Notes: generated from the letters alone by a model not told the origin. A stretch of 64,000 nt of DNA from Paucibacter aquatile (GCF_002885975.1 NZ_POSP01000004.1:434001-498000), one strand, 5' to 3'; positions 45,317 to 54,534 are shown, counted from the first letter of the stretch. Translations and numbers: made by a program.

Positions 45317-46858
45317 TCAGCCCGCGTTCACCGGAATGCTCACCGTCTTGCCGCTGGCGATGCGTTCCTTCCAGTCGGCCGGGCCGGTGATGTGGGCGCT
45401 GGTGCCGCCGGCGTCCACCGCCACGGTCACCGGCATGTCGACCACGTCGAACTCGTAGATCGCTTCCATGCCCAGGTCGGCGAAGCCGACCACCGGCGCG
45501 GCCTTGATGGCCTTGCTGACCAGGTAGGCGGCGCCGCCCACAGCCATCAGGTAGGCGCTCTGGTTGTCCTTGATGGCTTCAATCGCAACCGGGCCGCGCT
45601 CGGCCTTGCCGACCATGGCGATCAGGCCGGTCTTCTCCAGCATCATGCGGGTGAAGCCGTCCATGCGGGTGGCAGTGGTCGGGCCGGCGGGGCCCACCAC
45701 TTCTTCGCGCACCGGATCGACCGGGCCGACGTAGTAAATGACGCGGTTGGTGAAGTCCACCGGCAGTTTTTCGCCCTTGGACAGCATGTCGGCGATGCGC
45801 TTGTGCGCGGCGTCGCGGCCGGTCAGCATCTTGCCGTTCAAGAGCAAGGTATCGCCCGGCTTCCAGCTGGCCACTTCTTCCTTGGTCAGGGTATTCAGGT
45901 CGACGCGCTTGCTCTTGTTGTAGTCCGGCGCCCACTTCACATCGGGCCAGAGGTCCAGGCTGGGCGGCTCGATGAAGGCCGGGCCCGAGCCGTCGAGCAC
46001 GAAGTGGCCGTGGCGGGTGGCGGCGCAGTTGGGGATCATGGCCACGGGCTTGCTGGCCGCGTGGGTGGGGTAGGTCTTGATCTTGATGTCCAGCACCGTG
46101 GTCAGGCCGCCCAGGCCTTGGGCGCCGATGCCCAGGGCATTGACCTTCTCGTAGAGCTCGATGCGCAGCTCTTCGAGCTTGTTCTGCGGGCCGCGGGCCA
46201 GCAGCTCGTACATATCGATGTCATCCATCAAGGACTCTTTGGCCATCAGCATGGCCTTCTCGGCCGTGCCGCCGACGCCGATGCCCAGCATGCCCGGTGG
46301 GCACCAGCCCGCACCCATCAGGGGTACGGTCTTGAGCACCCAGTCGACCAGGTTGTCGCTGGGATTCATCATCACGAACTTGCTCTTGTTCTCGGAGCCG
46401 CCGCCCTTGGCGGCCACCATGACATCGACCGTGTCACCGGGCACCAGAGTCATGTTGATGACGGCGGGCGTGTTGTCCTTGGTGTTCTTGCGCTCGAAGA
46501 TCGGGTCGTTCAGCACCGAGGCGCGCAGCTTGTTGTCCGGGTGGTTGTAGGCCTGGCGCACGCCCTCGTTGATCGCATCCTCGATCGAGCCGGGGAAGTC
46601 CACGAAGCGCACATTCATGCCGATCTTCAGGAAGACGTTGACGATGCCGGTGTCCTGGCAGATCGGGCGGCGGCCCTCGGCGCACATCTTCGAGTTGGTC
46701 AGGATCTGCGCGATCGCGTCCTTGGCGGCCGGGCTTTGCTCGCGCTCGTAGGCGCGGGCCAGGTGGGTGATGTAGTCAGCGGGGTGGTAGTAGCTGATGT
46801 ATTGCAGGGCGCCGGCGACGCTGTCAACCAGATCTTGGTAGCGAATCTGTGTGCTCAT
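45317..46858 (-). CDS. fumA: Fumarate hydratase class I
   Basis: This 513-residue iron-sulfur fumarase interconverts fumarate and malate in the citric acid cycle. The [4Fe-4S] cysteines lie in RRPICQDTG (C67), AGWCPPGML and IPNCAATRHGHF. Both the N-terminal catalytic half and the C-terminal beta-half are in one chain. The start is the MSTQIRYQDLV methionine; the frame is open upstream without similarity. It is divergent from nhaA and ends at a clear terminator. The symbol follows common usage for class I enzymes. Confidence 0.93.
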   Translation of the reverse strand: MSTQIRYQDLVDSVAGALQYISYYHPADYITHLARAYEREQSPAAKDAIAQILTNSKMCAEGRRPICQDTGIVNVFLKIGMNVRFVDFPGSIEDAINEGVRQAYNHPDNKLRASVLNDPIFERKNTKDNTPAVINMTLVPGDTVDVMVAAKGGGSENKSKFVMMNPSDNLVDWVLKTVPLMGAGWCPPGMLGIGVGGTAEKAMLMAKESLMDDIDMYELLARGPQNKLEELRIELYEKVNALGIGAQGLGGLTTVLDIKIKTYPTHAASKPVAMIPNCAATRHGHFVLDGSGPAFIEPPSLDLWPDVKWAPDYNKSKRVDLNTLTKEEVASWKPGDTLLLNGKMLTGRDAAHKRIADMLSKGEKLPVDFTNRVIYYVGPVDPVREEVVGPAGPTTATRMDGFTRMMLEKTGLIAMVGKAERGPVAIEAIKDNQSAYLMAVGGAAYLVSKAIKAAPVVGFADLGMEAIYEFDVVDMPVTVAVDAGGTSAHITGPADWKERIASGKTVSIPVNAG

Positions 46859-47033
46859 GGTGTGAGTCCGTACAGGGGAGGGGAGAAGTGGGAGGAACTG
46901 AGAAATTCTTGCGGCATCATGCCGGGCTGAGCTTGCGGGGCGCTGAATGGGCCGGGACATCCAGGACGGAATGGCCGGCCAGGCGCGCCAAGTCAAGCAT
47001 GCCCACCAGTGTAATGTCGAGGAGGATTCCGTC

Positions 47034-48224
47034 GTGACCCCAGCCCTGCGTCGTTTCTTTGCCAGCGAGTCCGCCAGCGGCATCATCCTCGCCTGCGCCG
47101 CCGTGCTGGCCTTGATCATCAGCAACTCGCCCTGGGGCGAGGCCTACCAGGCCTTCACCCGCATCCCGGGCGAGGTGCGCATCGGCGATGGCGCTGGCGG
47201 TACCGCCCTGCTGCTGGCCAAGCCCCTGCTGGTGTGGGTCAACGACCTCTGGATGGCGGTGTTCTTTTTCCTCGTCGGCCTGGAGATCAAGCGCGAGTTT
47301 GTGGCGGGCGAGCTGGCTTCGCGCCGCCAGGCGGTGCTGCCGGCGGTGGCCGCCCTGGGCGGCATGGTGGTGCCGGCCCTGATCTACAGCGCCATCAACT
47401 GGGGCGATGCCCAGGCCCTGCGCGGCTGGGCGATTCCGGCGGCGACCGACATTGCCTTTGCCATCGGCATCGTCATGCTGCTGGGCTCGCGCGTGCCGGC
47501 CTCGCTCAAGGTCTTCCTGACGGCCGTGGCCATCATCGATGACCTGGGCGCCATCGTCGTGATCGCCTTGTTTTACACGCAGCAGCTGTCCCTGCTGATG
47601 CTGGGCCTGGCGGCCTTGTGCCTGCTCGGCCTGGCCTTGCTGAACCGCGCCGGTGTGATGCGCAGCGATGTCTACATCGTGCTGGGCCTGCTGCTGTGGC
47701 TGTGCGTGCTCAAGTCGGGCGTGCATGCCACTCTGGCCGGCGTGGCCACGGCCCTCTTCATCCCCATGCACGACCCCAAAGGCGGTCACTCGCCGCTGGA
47801 GACCCTGGAGCATGGCCTCCATCCCTGGGTGTCGTTCCTGATCCTGCCCATGTTTGCCTTTGCCAATGCCGGGGTCTCGCTGGCGGGCCTGAGCCCCGCG
47901 GCCCTGCTGGAGCCGCTGCCTCTGGGTATCGCCGCCGGCCTGGTGCTGGGCAAGGCCCTGGGGGTGTTCGGCAGCGCCTGGCTGTTGATCAAAACCGGCG
48001 CGGCCAGCCGGCCGCAGGGCGCCAGCTGGACTCAGTTCTTCGGCGTCTGCGTGCTCTGCGGCATTGGTTTCACCATGAGCCTCTTCATCGGTGGCCTGGC
48101 CTTTGCCGGCCTGGACCCGAGCTTTGAGACGCGGGTCAAGCTGGGCGTGCTGAGCGGCTCACTCCTGGCCGGAGTCTTGGGCGCCTTGATCCTGAGCAAG
48201 GCGGCGCCGGCGGCGAGCAGGTAA
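47034..48224 (+). CDS. nhaA: Na+/H+ antiporter NhaA
   Basis: This 396-residue inner-membrane antiporter swaps sodium for protons and guards against salt and alkaline stress. It has about twelve membrane helices, with the essential paired aspartates in AIIDDLGAI (E. coli D163/D164). The start is a GTG with a perfect GGAGG 8 nt upstream. It is divergent from fumarase, and a hairpin follows 15 bp after the stop. Confidence 0.93.
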   Translation: MTPALRRFFASESASGIILACAAVLALIISNSPWGEAYQAFTRIPGEVRIGDGAGGTALLLAKPLLVWVNDLWMAVFFFLVGLEIKREFVAGELASRRQAVLPAVAALGGMVVPALIYSAINWGDAQALRGWAIPAATDIAFAIGIVMLLGSRVPASLKVFLTAVAIIDDLGAIVVIALFYTQQLSLLMLGLAALCLLGLALLNRAGVMRSDVYIVLGLLLWLCVLKSGVHATLAGVATALFIPMHDPKGGHSPLETLEHGLHPWVSFLILPMFAFANAGVSLAGLSPAALLEPLPLGIAAGLVLGKALGVFGSAWLLIKTGAASRPQGASWTQFFGVCVLCGIGFTMSLFIGGLAFAGLDPSFETRVKLGVLSGSLLAGVLGALILSKAAPAASR

Positions 48225-48238
48225 AAATTCCCCAAGCG

Positions 48239-48262
48239 CTGGGCTGCTGCGGGGCAGCCCAG
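48239..48262. terminator. Hairpin after nhaA (weak terminator)
   Basis: A perfect 9-bp stem (CTGGGCTGC / GCAGCCCAG, 6-nt loop) lies 15 bp after the nhaA stop, but it is followed by GAAAAAC rather than a T-run, so termination may need Rho. The remaining 200 bp before the next gene show nothing I can interpret. Confidence 0.4.
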
Positions 48263-48478
48263 GAAAAACGCTCAAGCTCGACGGCATCGGGTCGAAGAAG
48301 CAGACTGGCGCGGGATGGCGTTCGGCCGGTGCTGACGCGTCATTTGCGTGCCAGATTTGTCAGTTTGGGGCTGCGTCGCTTCGCAAGTCGGATCTTTGTC
48401 ATGAGACCGAGCTTCAATGGCTTCGCAGCGACTTCTTCGTCGTCATTCATCCGCTCGCTCTCAGAAAAGGAACCCGCT

Positions 48479-49000
48479 ATGAAATCCTTGCCTGTCCACG
48501 CTGCCCCGTGCTCCTTCGCGGTCTCTGCCGCACCGGCTCTCTTGATGAGCTTGGTCGCGCCGGCCTTGCTGGCGTTCTCCGCGCTTTTGCCGCGTCCGGC
48601 CCTGGCGGCCGACGGCGGCGCCACGCCTGAACAGGCGGTGGCCATGGTCAAGAAGGGCGTGGCCTTCATCAAGAAGGAAGGCAAGGAAAAGGGCTACGCC
48701 GAGATCTCGGTCAAGGGTGGTCAGTTCAGCTTTGAGGATCTCTATTTGGTGGTCTATGGACTGGACGGCGTCGTCCATGCACATGGGGCCAACATCAAGA
48801 TGGTGGGCAAGAACCTGATCGATCTGAAGGACGTGGACGGCAAGGCCTTCGTCAAGGAGCGCGTGGAGATGGGCAAGGCCAAGCCCAGCTTCTGGCAGGA
48901 CTACAAGTTCACCAATCCCGAGACCAAGAAGATCGAGCCCAAGAGCATGTACTGCGAGCGGCTCGAAGACACGGTGGTCTGCGGCGGCATCTACAAGTAA
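48479..49000 (+). CDS. Periplasmic single-cache-like protein
   Basis: This 173-residue exported protein has a long signal peptide ending near ALA-A, then a domain with the pattern AVAMVKKGVAFIKKEGKEKGYAEI...DLYLVVYGLDGVVHAHG typical of small single-cache domains, which bind carboxylates or other small ligands. AAGG precedes the ATG. The gene lies 46 bp upstream of the chemoreceptor on the same strand, so it may be a detached ligand-binding subunit of it. Function inferred. Confidence 0.8.
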   Translation: MKSLPVHAAPCSFAVSAAPALLMSLVAPALLAFSALLPRPALAADGGATPEQAVAMVKKGVAFIKKEGKEKGYAEISVKGGQFSFEDLYLVVYGLDGVVHAHGANIKMVGKNLIDLKDVDGKAFVKERVEMGKAKPSFWQDYKFTNPETKKIEPKSMYCERLEDTVVCGGIYK

Positions 49001-49046
49001 AACAAAACGCCCGCCTGCACCATGTGCACCATCCCCAGGGAGTCCT

Positions 49047-50597
49047 ATGAAACTCGCAAGCAAATTGCTCGCCGCCCCGCTGTTGACCGCGGTCCTCGTG
49101 TTCGGCGCCGGGCAGATCAATGCCATTTTTCTGAGTCGAGCGGCGAGCGAAAACCGCGCCAGCTTTGAGGCGCAAAAAGATGTCTTTCGCACTCTGACCA
49201 GCTCGCGCGAGCAATTGGCCTTGGTTCATGCCAGCGTCTACCGCACGCTGACCATCATTGCGTCGCTGGACGAAGCCAAGGTCAAGAGCGTGCGTGATGA
49301 CTTGGCATTGCAGCTGGCGGGCGTCAAACGGGTCACCCTGGCTCTGGGGGATTCACCGGCGGCCGATGAAGATGTCAAGTCCGCCGCCGAGAAACTCGGT
49401 GTGCTGATCGACAAGTACCTGAAGCAGGCCGATTCCGCCCTGGACCTGGCCACCATGGACCCCAATATCGGCGTGGCGTCCATGCAGGAGGCGGACGCTA
49501 CCTTCAAGGCCCTGGCCGCGCAGATGAATGCGGTGGTCGAGCATGCGGACGAGTTTGCTACTGCGAGCATGGATGCATCGGACCGGACCTCCAAGCACCT
49601 GGCCTGGGGCTTGGGAGCCTTGGGTCTGCTGTGCGGTGTGCTGGCCGTGACCGCGTCCTGGCTGATGCAGCGGGCCCTGACCGCCGAGCTGCGCCGTGCG
49701 GCCGATCTGGCCAACGAGGTGGCGGCCGGCAACCTGACCATCGATGCCAGCAGTCAGCGCCAGGACGAGGTCGGTGATCTGATGCGGGCCCTGGCGGCCA
49801 TGGCCGCACAGCTGGGGCGTTCGTTGCGCACGGTGATGGCCTCGTCGGAATCCATCCGCACCGCCAGTGCCGAGATCGCCCATGGCAATCAGGACCTGAG
49901 CACCCGCACCGAGCAGACGGCCTCCAATCTGCAGCAGGCAGCCTCGTCCATGGATCACCTGACCGGCACGGTCAAGCACTCCGCCAGTTCTGCCGGCGAG
50001 GCCAACCGCCTGGCCGCCACGGCGGCCGAGGTGGCAGCGCGCGGCGGCGAGGTGGTGGCCCAGGTGGTCAGCACCATGGAGGACATCAACAGCAGCTCGC
50101 GCAAGATCGGCGACATCATCGGCGTGATCGACAGCATTGCCTTTCAGACCAATATCCTTGCTTTGAATGCCGCGGTGGAAGCGGCCCGGGCGGGCGATCA
50201 AGGCCGGGGTTTTGCGGTGGTGGCCAGCGAGGTGCGCTCCCTGGCCCAGCGCAGCGCCCAGGCGGCGCGTGAGATCAAGACCTTGATCGGCGCCTCGGTG
50301 GACAAGGTCGAGGGCGGCACCCGCCTGGTGGCCGATGCCGGCCGCACCATGGATGAGATCGTGGCCAGTGTGCAGAAGGTATCCGACATCATTGGCGACA
50401 TCTCCTCGGCCGCCGCCGCGCAGTCCAGCGGCATCGGTGAGGTGAATTCATCGGTATTGCAGCTGGATCAGATGACGCAGCAGAACGCGGCCTTGGTCGA
50501 GCAATCGGCGGCAGCGGCCGAGAGTCTCAAGGAGCAGGCGGTGCGGCTGGCCGAGGTGGTTCACACCTTTCGCCTGGGTGACGAGCAGCCGGGTTGA
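49047..50597 (+). CDS. Methyl-accepting chemotaxis protein
   Basis: This 516-residue chemoreceptor has a membrane helix at about 6-28, a periplasmic four-helix-bundle domain to about 185, a second helix (190-212), a HAMP domain, and the cytoplasmic signalling domain with the hairpin tip core EAARAGDQGRGFAVVASEVR. There is no NWETF-type CheR tether at the C-terminus. CAGGGAG lies before the ATG. It is encoded right after the cache protein and ends at a strong terminator; no che genes are nearby. Confidence 0.93.
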   Translation: MKLASKLLAAPLLTAVLVFGAGQINAIFLSRAASENRASFEAQKDVFRTLTSSREQLALVHASVYRTLTIIASLDEAKVKSVRDDLALQLAGVKRVTLALGDSPAADEDVKSAAEKLGVLIDKYLKQADSALDLATMDPNIGVASMQEADATFKALAAQMNAVVEHADEFATASMDASDRTSKHLAWGLGALGLLCGVLAVTASWLMQRALTAELRRAADLANEVAAGNLTIDASSQRQDEVGDLMRALAAMAAQLGRSLRTVMASSESIRTASAEIAHGNQDLSTRTEQTASNLQQAASSMDHLTGTVKHSASSAGEANRLAATAAEVAARGGEVVAQVVSTMEDINSSSRKIGDIIGVIDSIAFQTNILALNAAVEAARAGDQGRGFAVVASEVRSLAQRSAQAAREIKTLIGASVDKVEGGTRLVADAGRTMDEIVASVQKVSDIIGDISSAAAAQSSGIGEVNSSVLQLDQMTQQNAALVEQSAAAAESLKEQAVRLAEVVHTFRLGDEQPG

Positions 50598-50660
50598 GCC
50601 GCAGAAGCCCCCCCGCAGGCATGGAGTCCAGCGGGTCTCCATGGGGCCTGCAAAAGCGAA

Positions 50661-50684
50661 GCGGCCGCCCTTGGGCGGCCGTTG
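50661..50684. terminator. Intrinsic terminator between the chemoreceptor and yqhA genes
   Basis: A 9-bp stem (CGGCCGCCC / GGGCGGCCG) with a very small loop lies between the convergent genes, followed by TTGTT on the plus strand. It can serve both directions. Confidence 0.65.
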
Positions 50685-50718
50685 TTCTTGGCCAGGCCCC
50701 AGCGTGGGGCGGCGTGCT

Positions 50719-51351
50719 TCAGTGAGCTGACTCTTTGCCGTGGCTGCTGTTGAGCAGCTTGTCGGTGTAGGCAATGGCGATGGCCGAGAACAGGAAGGCG
50801 ATGTGGATCAAGGTCTGCCACATCAGCGTTTTCTCGCTGTAGTTGTCGGCGTTGATGAAGGTCTTGAGCAGGTGGATGGACGAGATGCCGATGATGGCGG
50901 TGGCCAGCTTGACCTTGAGCACCGAGGCGTTCACATGGCTCAGCCATTCGGGCTGGTCGGGGTGGCCGTCCAGGCCCATGCGCGACACAAAGGTCTCGTA
51001 GCCGCCCACGATCACCATGATCAGCAGGTTGGAGATCATCACCACATCGATCAGGCCCAGCACCACCAGCATCAGGATGGTCTCGTTGAGCTTGGCAATC
51101 GGCTCGTAGCCAATCACAAGTCCGGAGGCGTCCTTGATGGCGGTGGCCTTGTAGCCGATGCTCTTGACCAGCATGCCCAGGGCCTCCTGGTTGCCAAAGG
51201 CAGCTTCAATCAGATGGACCAACTCGGTCCAGAACTGGAACACATAGACCGCCTGCGCCAGGATCAGGCCCAGGTACAGGGGCAGCTGCAGCCAGCGGCT
51301 GGAGAAGATCACGTTAGGTAAGGGGCGCAAGGGGCGCGACGGTGTGCTCAT
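50719..51351 (-). CDS. yqhA: YqhA/UPF0114 (TIGR00645) membrane protein
   Basis: This 210-residue protein of family UPF0114 has four membrane helices and the conserved RWLQLPLYLGLILAQ, DVVMISNLLIMVIVGGYE and WLSHVNASVLKVKLA segments. Role unknown; it is conserved in proteobacteria. It is slightly longer than the E. coli protein (164) because of an insert around residues 45-80. It is encoded alone, divergent from acs. Confidence 0.9.
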   Translation of the reverse strand: MSTPSRPLRPLPNVIFSSRWLQLPLYLGLILAQAVYVFQFWTELVHLIEAAFGNQEALGMLVKSIGYKATAIKDASGLVIGYEPIAKLNETILMLVVLGLIDVVMISNLLIMVIVGGYETFVSRMGLDGHPDQPEWLSHVNASVLKVKLATAIIGISSIHLLKTFINADNYSEKTLMWQTLIHIAFLFSAIAIAYTDKLLNSSHGKESAH

Positions 51352-51569
51352 AGGGTTTTCACTCGGTGGTCGATTTGAACTGGCGCGATTCTAGGGGCCG
51401 CGCTTTGCATGCCCATGAAGGCAGGCCCCCGAACTTGTTGATTCCCCAGGAGAAAACAGCAGGCCGAGGCAGGGCAGCCCAGGGTGTGCGAACAGAGGAA
51501 GGCGTGGCTGGCACGCGCTTCGGTACGCTGAGTTACCGCGCTAGAGTAAGCGCTTCGTCAGAGACAAGA

Positions 51570-51601
51570 CGCACAGTTGCAAACATTCGCACAGTTTGCA
51601 A
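51570..51601 (+). promoter_or_regulatory. Paired TTGCAA operator in the acs leader
   Basis: TTGCAAAC and GTTTGCAA form a perfect inverted repeat around 9 nt, and the same bases also read as two direct copies of CGCACAGTT(T)GCAA. From established knowledge, ScfR/RamB/PccR-type regulators of short-chain acyl-CoA genes bind TTTGCAAA pairs, which this resembles. A possible -10 (TAGAGT, 51542-51547) lies just upstream. Confidence 0.5.
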
Positions 51602-51628
51602 TCAAGCCCTGCCCGAGGAGACACCTTC

Positions 51629-53590
51629 ATGAGCGAGACACAAGCGTACCTGCCCAGCGCCGCCTGGCAAGAACAGGCCCACGTCAAGGGCATGGCCGCC
51701 TATCAGGCCCTGGTGGCCGAGAGCGAAGCCGATTACCAGGGCTATTGGGCCCGTCTGGCCCGCGAGTTCGTCACCTGGCAGACACCCTTCACCCAGGTGC
51801 TCAACGAGAGCAACGCCCCGTTTTTCAAGTGGTTCGAAGACGGCCGCCTGAACGTCTCCTACAACTGCCTGGACCGCAATGTCGAGCGCGGCCTGGGCGA
51901 CAAGGTCGCCATCATTTTTGAAGCCGACGATGGCGCGGTCACCAAGGTCACTTACAGCGAGCTGCTGGCCAAGACGGCCCAGCTGGCCAATGTGCTGAAG
52001 TCGCGCGGCGTGAAGAAGGGCGACCGCGTCGTCATCTACATGTCCATGTCGGTCGAGGGTGTCGCGGCCATGCAGGCCTGCGCCCGCATCGGCGCCACCC
52101 ACTCGGTGGTGTTCGGCGGCTTCTCGGCGCAGAGCCTGCGCGACCGGGTGCAGGATGCCGGCGCGGTCATGGTCATCACGGCCGATGAGCAGCTGCGAGG
52201 CGGCAAGGCCTTGCCGCTCAAATCCATCGTCGATGAAGCCCTGGCCGATGGCAGCTGCCCCACGCTCAAGGACGTGATCGTCTACCAGCGCACCGGCGGC
52301 AAGATCGGCTGGGTCGAGGGCCGCGACCATTGGCTGCACGAGTTGCTGGCCGGTCAGTCCACGGTCTGCGAGCCCGAGTGGGTCGAGGCCGAGCACCCGC
52401 TGTTCCTGCTCTACACCTCCGGTTCCACCGGCAAGCCCAAGGGCGTGCAGCATTCCAGCGGCGGCTATCTGCTGCATGCCGCGCTGACCACCAAGTGGAC
52501 CTTCGACCTCAAGGACAACGATGTGTTCTGGTGCACGGCCGATATCGGCTGGGTCACCGGCCACAGCTACATCGCCTACGGCCCCTTGGCTTTGGGCGGC
52601 ACCGAGATCGTGTTCGAGGGCGTGCCCACCTACCCGGATGCCGGCCGCTTCTGGAAGATGATCGAGAAGCACAAGGTCAGCATCTTCTACACCGCGCCCA
52701 CGGCCATCCGTTCGCTGATCAAGGCGGCCGAGACCAGCGAGGCCGTGCATCCGGCTCGTTATGACCTGAGCAGCCTGCGCCTGTTGGGTTCGGTTGGTGA
52801 GCCCATCAACCCCGCCGCTTGGGAGTGGTACCACAAGCATGTCGGTGGCGGCCGCTGCCCCATCGTCGACACCTTCTGGCAGACCGAAACCGGCGGCCAC
52901 ATGATCACGCCGCTGCCGGGTGCCACGCCCCTGATTCCGGGCTCCTGCACCTTGCCCTTCCCGGGCATCACCACTGCCATCGTCGATGAGACCGGCAACG
53001 ATGTGCCCAACGGTCAAGGTGGCATCCTGGTCGTCAAGAAGCCCTGGCCTTCGATGATCCGCACCATCTGGAACGATCCTGATCGTTTCAAGAAGAGCTA
53101 CTACCCGAGCGAGCTCAAGGGCTACTACCTGGCAGGCGACGGAGCGATCCGTGACGCCGACACCGGCTACTTCACCATCACTGGCCGCATCGACGATGTG
53201 CTGAACGTGTCCGGCCACCGCATGGGCACGATGGAGATTGAGTCGGCCCTGGTCAGTTGCACCGAGTTGGTGGCCGAAGCCGCCGTGGTCGGTCGCCCGG
53301 ACGACACCACGGGCGAGGCCATCTGTGCCTTCGTGGTGCTCAAGCGTCCTCGCCCCACCGGCGACGAAGCCAAGGTCATCGCCAAGCAGCTGCGCGACCA
53401 TGTGGCCAAGGAAATCGGCCCGATTGCCAAGCCCAAGGACATCCGCTTCGGCGACAACCTGCCCAAGACCCGTTCCGGCAAGATCATGCGCCGCCTGCTG
53501 CGCTCGGTCGCCAAGGGCGAAGCCGTCACCCAGGACACCAGCACCCTGGAGAACCCGGCCATCCTCGAGCAACTGGGTCAGGCTTACTGA
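51629..53590 (+). CDS. acs: Acetyl-CoA synthetase
   Basis: This 653-residue AMP-forming ligase makes acetyl-CoA from acetate, ATP and CoA through an acetyl-AMP intermediate. It carries the adenylate-binding LYTSGSTGKPKGV, the DTFWQTETGGHMITPLPG region, and the C-terminal PKTRSGKIMRR with the lysine controlled by acetylation. A GAGGAG lies upstream of the ATG. The last 42 bp, including the stop, are repeated 137 bp downstream, ahead of the terminator. A TTGCAA-type operator sits in the leader. Confidence 0.95.
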   Translation: MSETQAYLPSAAWQEQAHVKGMAAYQALVAESEADYQGYWARLAREFVTWQTPFTQVLNESNAPFFKWFEDGRLNVSYNCLDRNVERGLGDKVAIIFEADDGAVTKVTYSELLAKTAQLANVLKSRGVKKGDRVVIYMSMSVEGVAAMQACARIGATHSVVFGGFSAQSLRDRVQDAGAVMVITADEQLRGGKALPLKSIVDEALADGSCPTLKDVIVYQRTGGKIGWVEGRDHWLHELLAGQSTVCEPEWVEAEHPLFLLYTSGSTGKPKGVQHSSGGYLLHAALTTKWTFDLKDNDVFWCTADIGWVTGHSYIAYGPLALGGTEIVFEGVPTYPDAGRFWKMIEKHKVSIFYTAPTAIRSLIKAAETSEAVHPARYDLSSLRLLGSVGEPINPAAWEWYHKHVGGGRCPIVDTFWQTETGGHMITPLPGATPLIPGSCTLPFPGITTAIVDETGNDVPNGQGGILVVKKPWPSMIRTIWNDPDRFKKSYYPSELKGYYLAGDGAIRDADTGYFTITGRIDDVLNVSGHRMGTMEIESALVSCTELVAEAAVVGRPDDTTGEAICAFVVLKRPRPTGDEAKVIAKQLRDHVAKEIGPIAKPKDIRFGDNLPKTRSGKIMRRLLRSVAKGEAVTQDTSTLENPAILEQLGQAY

Positions 53591-53686
53591 CCCTGGTGCT
53601 TGAGTCGCGCTTGAGCGCGAGGGCAGCGCAGCTGCTGGCGAGGTTTCGGGGATCACTCATATCGCGCAGCGATGTGGGGGATCACC

Positions 53687-53728
53687 AGAACCCGGCCATC
53701 CTCGAGCAACTGGGTCAGGCTTATTGAC
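53687..53728 (+). repeat. Duplicate of the acs 3' end
   Basis: These 42 bp repeat positions 53550-53591, covering the final codons NPAILEQLGQAY and the stop, with a single change (TAC to TAT, silent). A 95-bp unrelated spacer separates the copies. The copy is not preceded by a gene and lies between acs and its terminator. Could be the trace of a tandem duplication or of an integration event that rebuilt the gene end. Confidence 0.9.
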
Positions 53729-53745
53729 TACACATCGGCCCCAGA

Positions 53746-53777
53746 AAAACAAACAGGCCCCGCGGGGCCTGTTTTTA
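53746..53777. terminator. Bidirectional intrinsic terminator
   Basis: An 11-bp stem (AAACAGGCCCC / GGGGCCTGTTT) with a 2-nt loop, A-rich before and T-rich after, ends acs from the left and the cytochrome gene from the right. Confidence 0.87.
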
Positions 53778-53820
53778 CGTGCTGGGCTGAAAGAGCTGTT
53801 GGCCCTTCAGCGGGGTGGCT

Positions 53821-54129
53821 TCACTTGGCGCTCAGCACCCAGGTGGCCAGTTGCTTGGCTTCAGCCGCGCTCACCTGCGTGTTGGCCGGCATGGGCACGG
53901 GGCCCCAGACGCCGGCGCCACCCTTGATGATCTTGTCGGCCAGCTTGGTGGCGGCGTCCTTGTCCTTGGCGTACTTGGCGGCGACATCCTTGTAGGCCGG
54001 GCCGACCAGTTTCTTGTCGACGGCGTGGCAGGCCATGCAGTTTTTCTTTTGTGCCAGTTCAGCGTTGGCGAAAGCGGCCGGTGCAGCGGCGGCGGTGGCC
54101 AGAGCGGCCAGAATGAATGCGAACTTCAT
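53821..54129 (-). CDS. Class I cytochrome c (c551/c552 type)
   Basis: This 102-residue periplasmic electron carrier has a signal peptide ending near AFA-N, then the haem-binding CMACH (C31, C34, H35) and the axial methionine M80 in VPMPANTQV. AAGGAAG lies before the ATG. The size and motif fit the c551 family that donates electrons to terminal oxidases or denitrification enzymes. It is divergent from the Trp-rich protein gene. Confidence 0.93.
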   Translation of the reverse strand: MKFAFILAALATAAAAPAAFANAELAQKKNCMACHAVDKKLVGPAYKDVAAKYAKDKDAATKLADKIIKGGAGVWGPVPMPANTQVSAAEAKQLATWVLSAK

Positions 54130-54270
54130 GACTTCCTTTCGGGGGCAGACCAAGGGGCAATTCCGCAGATGCCGGTCGGCTTTGTGCTCTACAGTTCAGG
54201 CCAACCAGCGCTGGGAGAATTGTAGTGTTCAGCAATGGGCTTGAACTGCTTGCGCAAGGGGTTTCTCTCT

Positions 54271-54525
54271 ATGTTGTTTTTGGCCATAGGTGTCTTGGCG
54301 GTGTTGCTGAAATGGCTGGGCGTCGAGCCTGTGGCCAGCAGCAGTTGGTTCCTGGTGTTGCTGCCCTTTGGTCTGGCCGTGGCCTGGTGGGCCTGGGCCG
54401 ATGGCACCGGCTACACCCAGCGCAAGGCCATGCAGCGCATGGACGAGAAGAAGGCCGCGCGGCGCGAGAAGGCCATGGAAGCGCTGGGTCAACTTGACCC
54501 GAACAAGAAAAAAGGCAAGCGCTGA
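54271..54525 (+). CDS. Small Trp-rich membrane protein (TIGR04438 family)
   Basis: This 84-residue protein has two closely spaced membrane helices with several tryptophans (LLPFGLAVAWWAWADGTGYTQR) and a basic, probably helical tail ending in KKKGKR. The pattern matches the betaproteobacterial TIGR04438 family, whose role is unknown. AAGGG precedes the ATG, which I prefer over an upstream in-frame start. Confidence 0.83.
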   Translation: MLFLAIGVLAVLLKWLGVEPVASSSWFLVLLPFGLAVAWWAWADGTGYTQRKAMQRMDEKKAARREKAMEALGQLDPNKKKGKR

Positions 54526-54534
54526 GCCCTGATG

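Noticed and set aside
51507..51525. Sigma-54-like TGGCACG upstream of acs
   Set aside because: The -12 element (TTGC) is missing at the required spacing.
53592..53686. A small gene between the two acs 3' ends
   Set aside because: 95 bp with no start, Shine-Dalgarno and coding pattern together.
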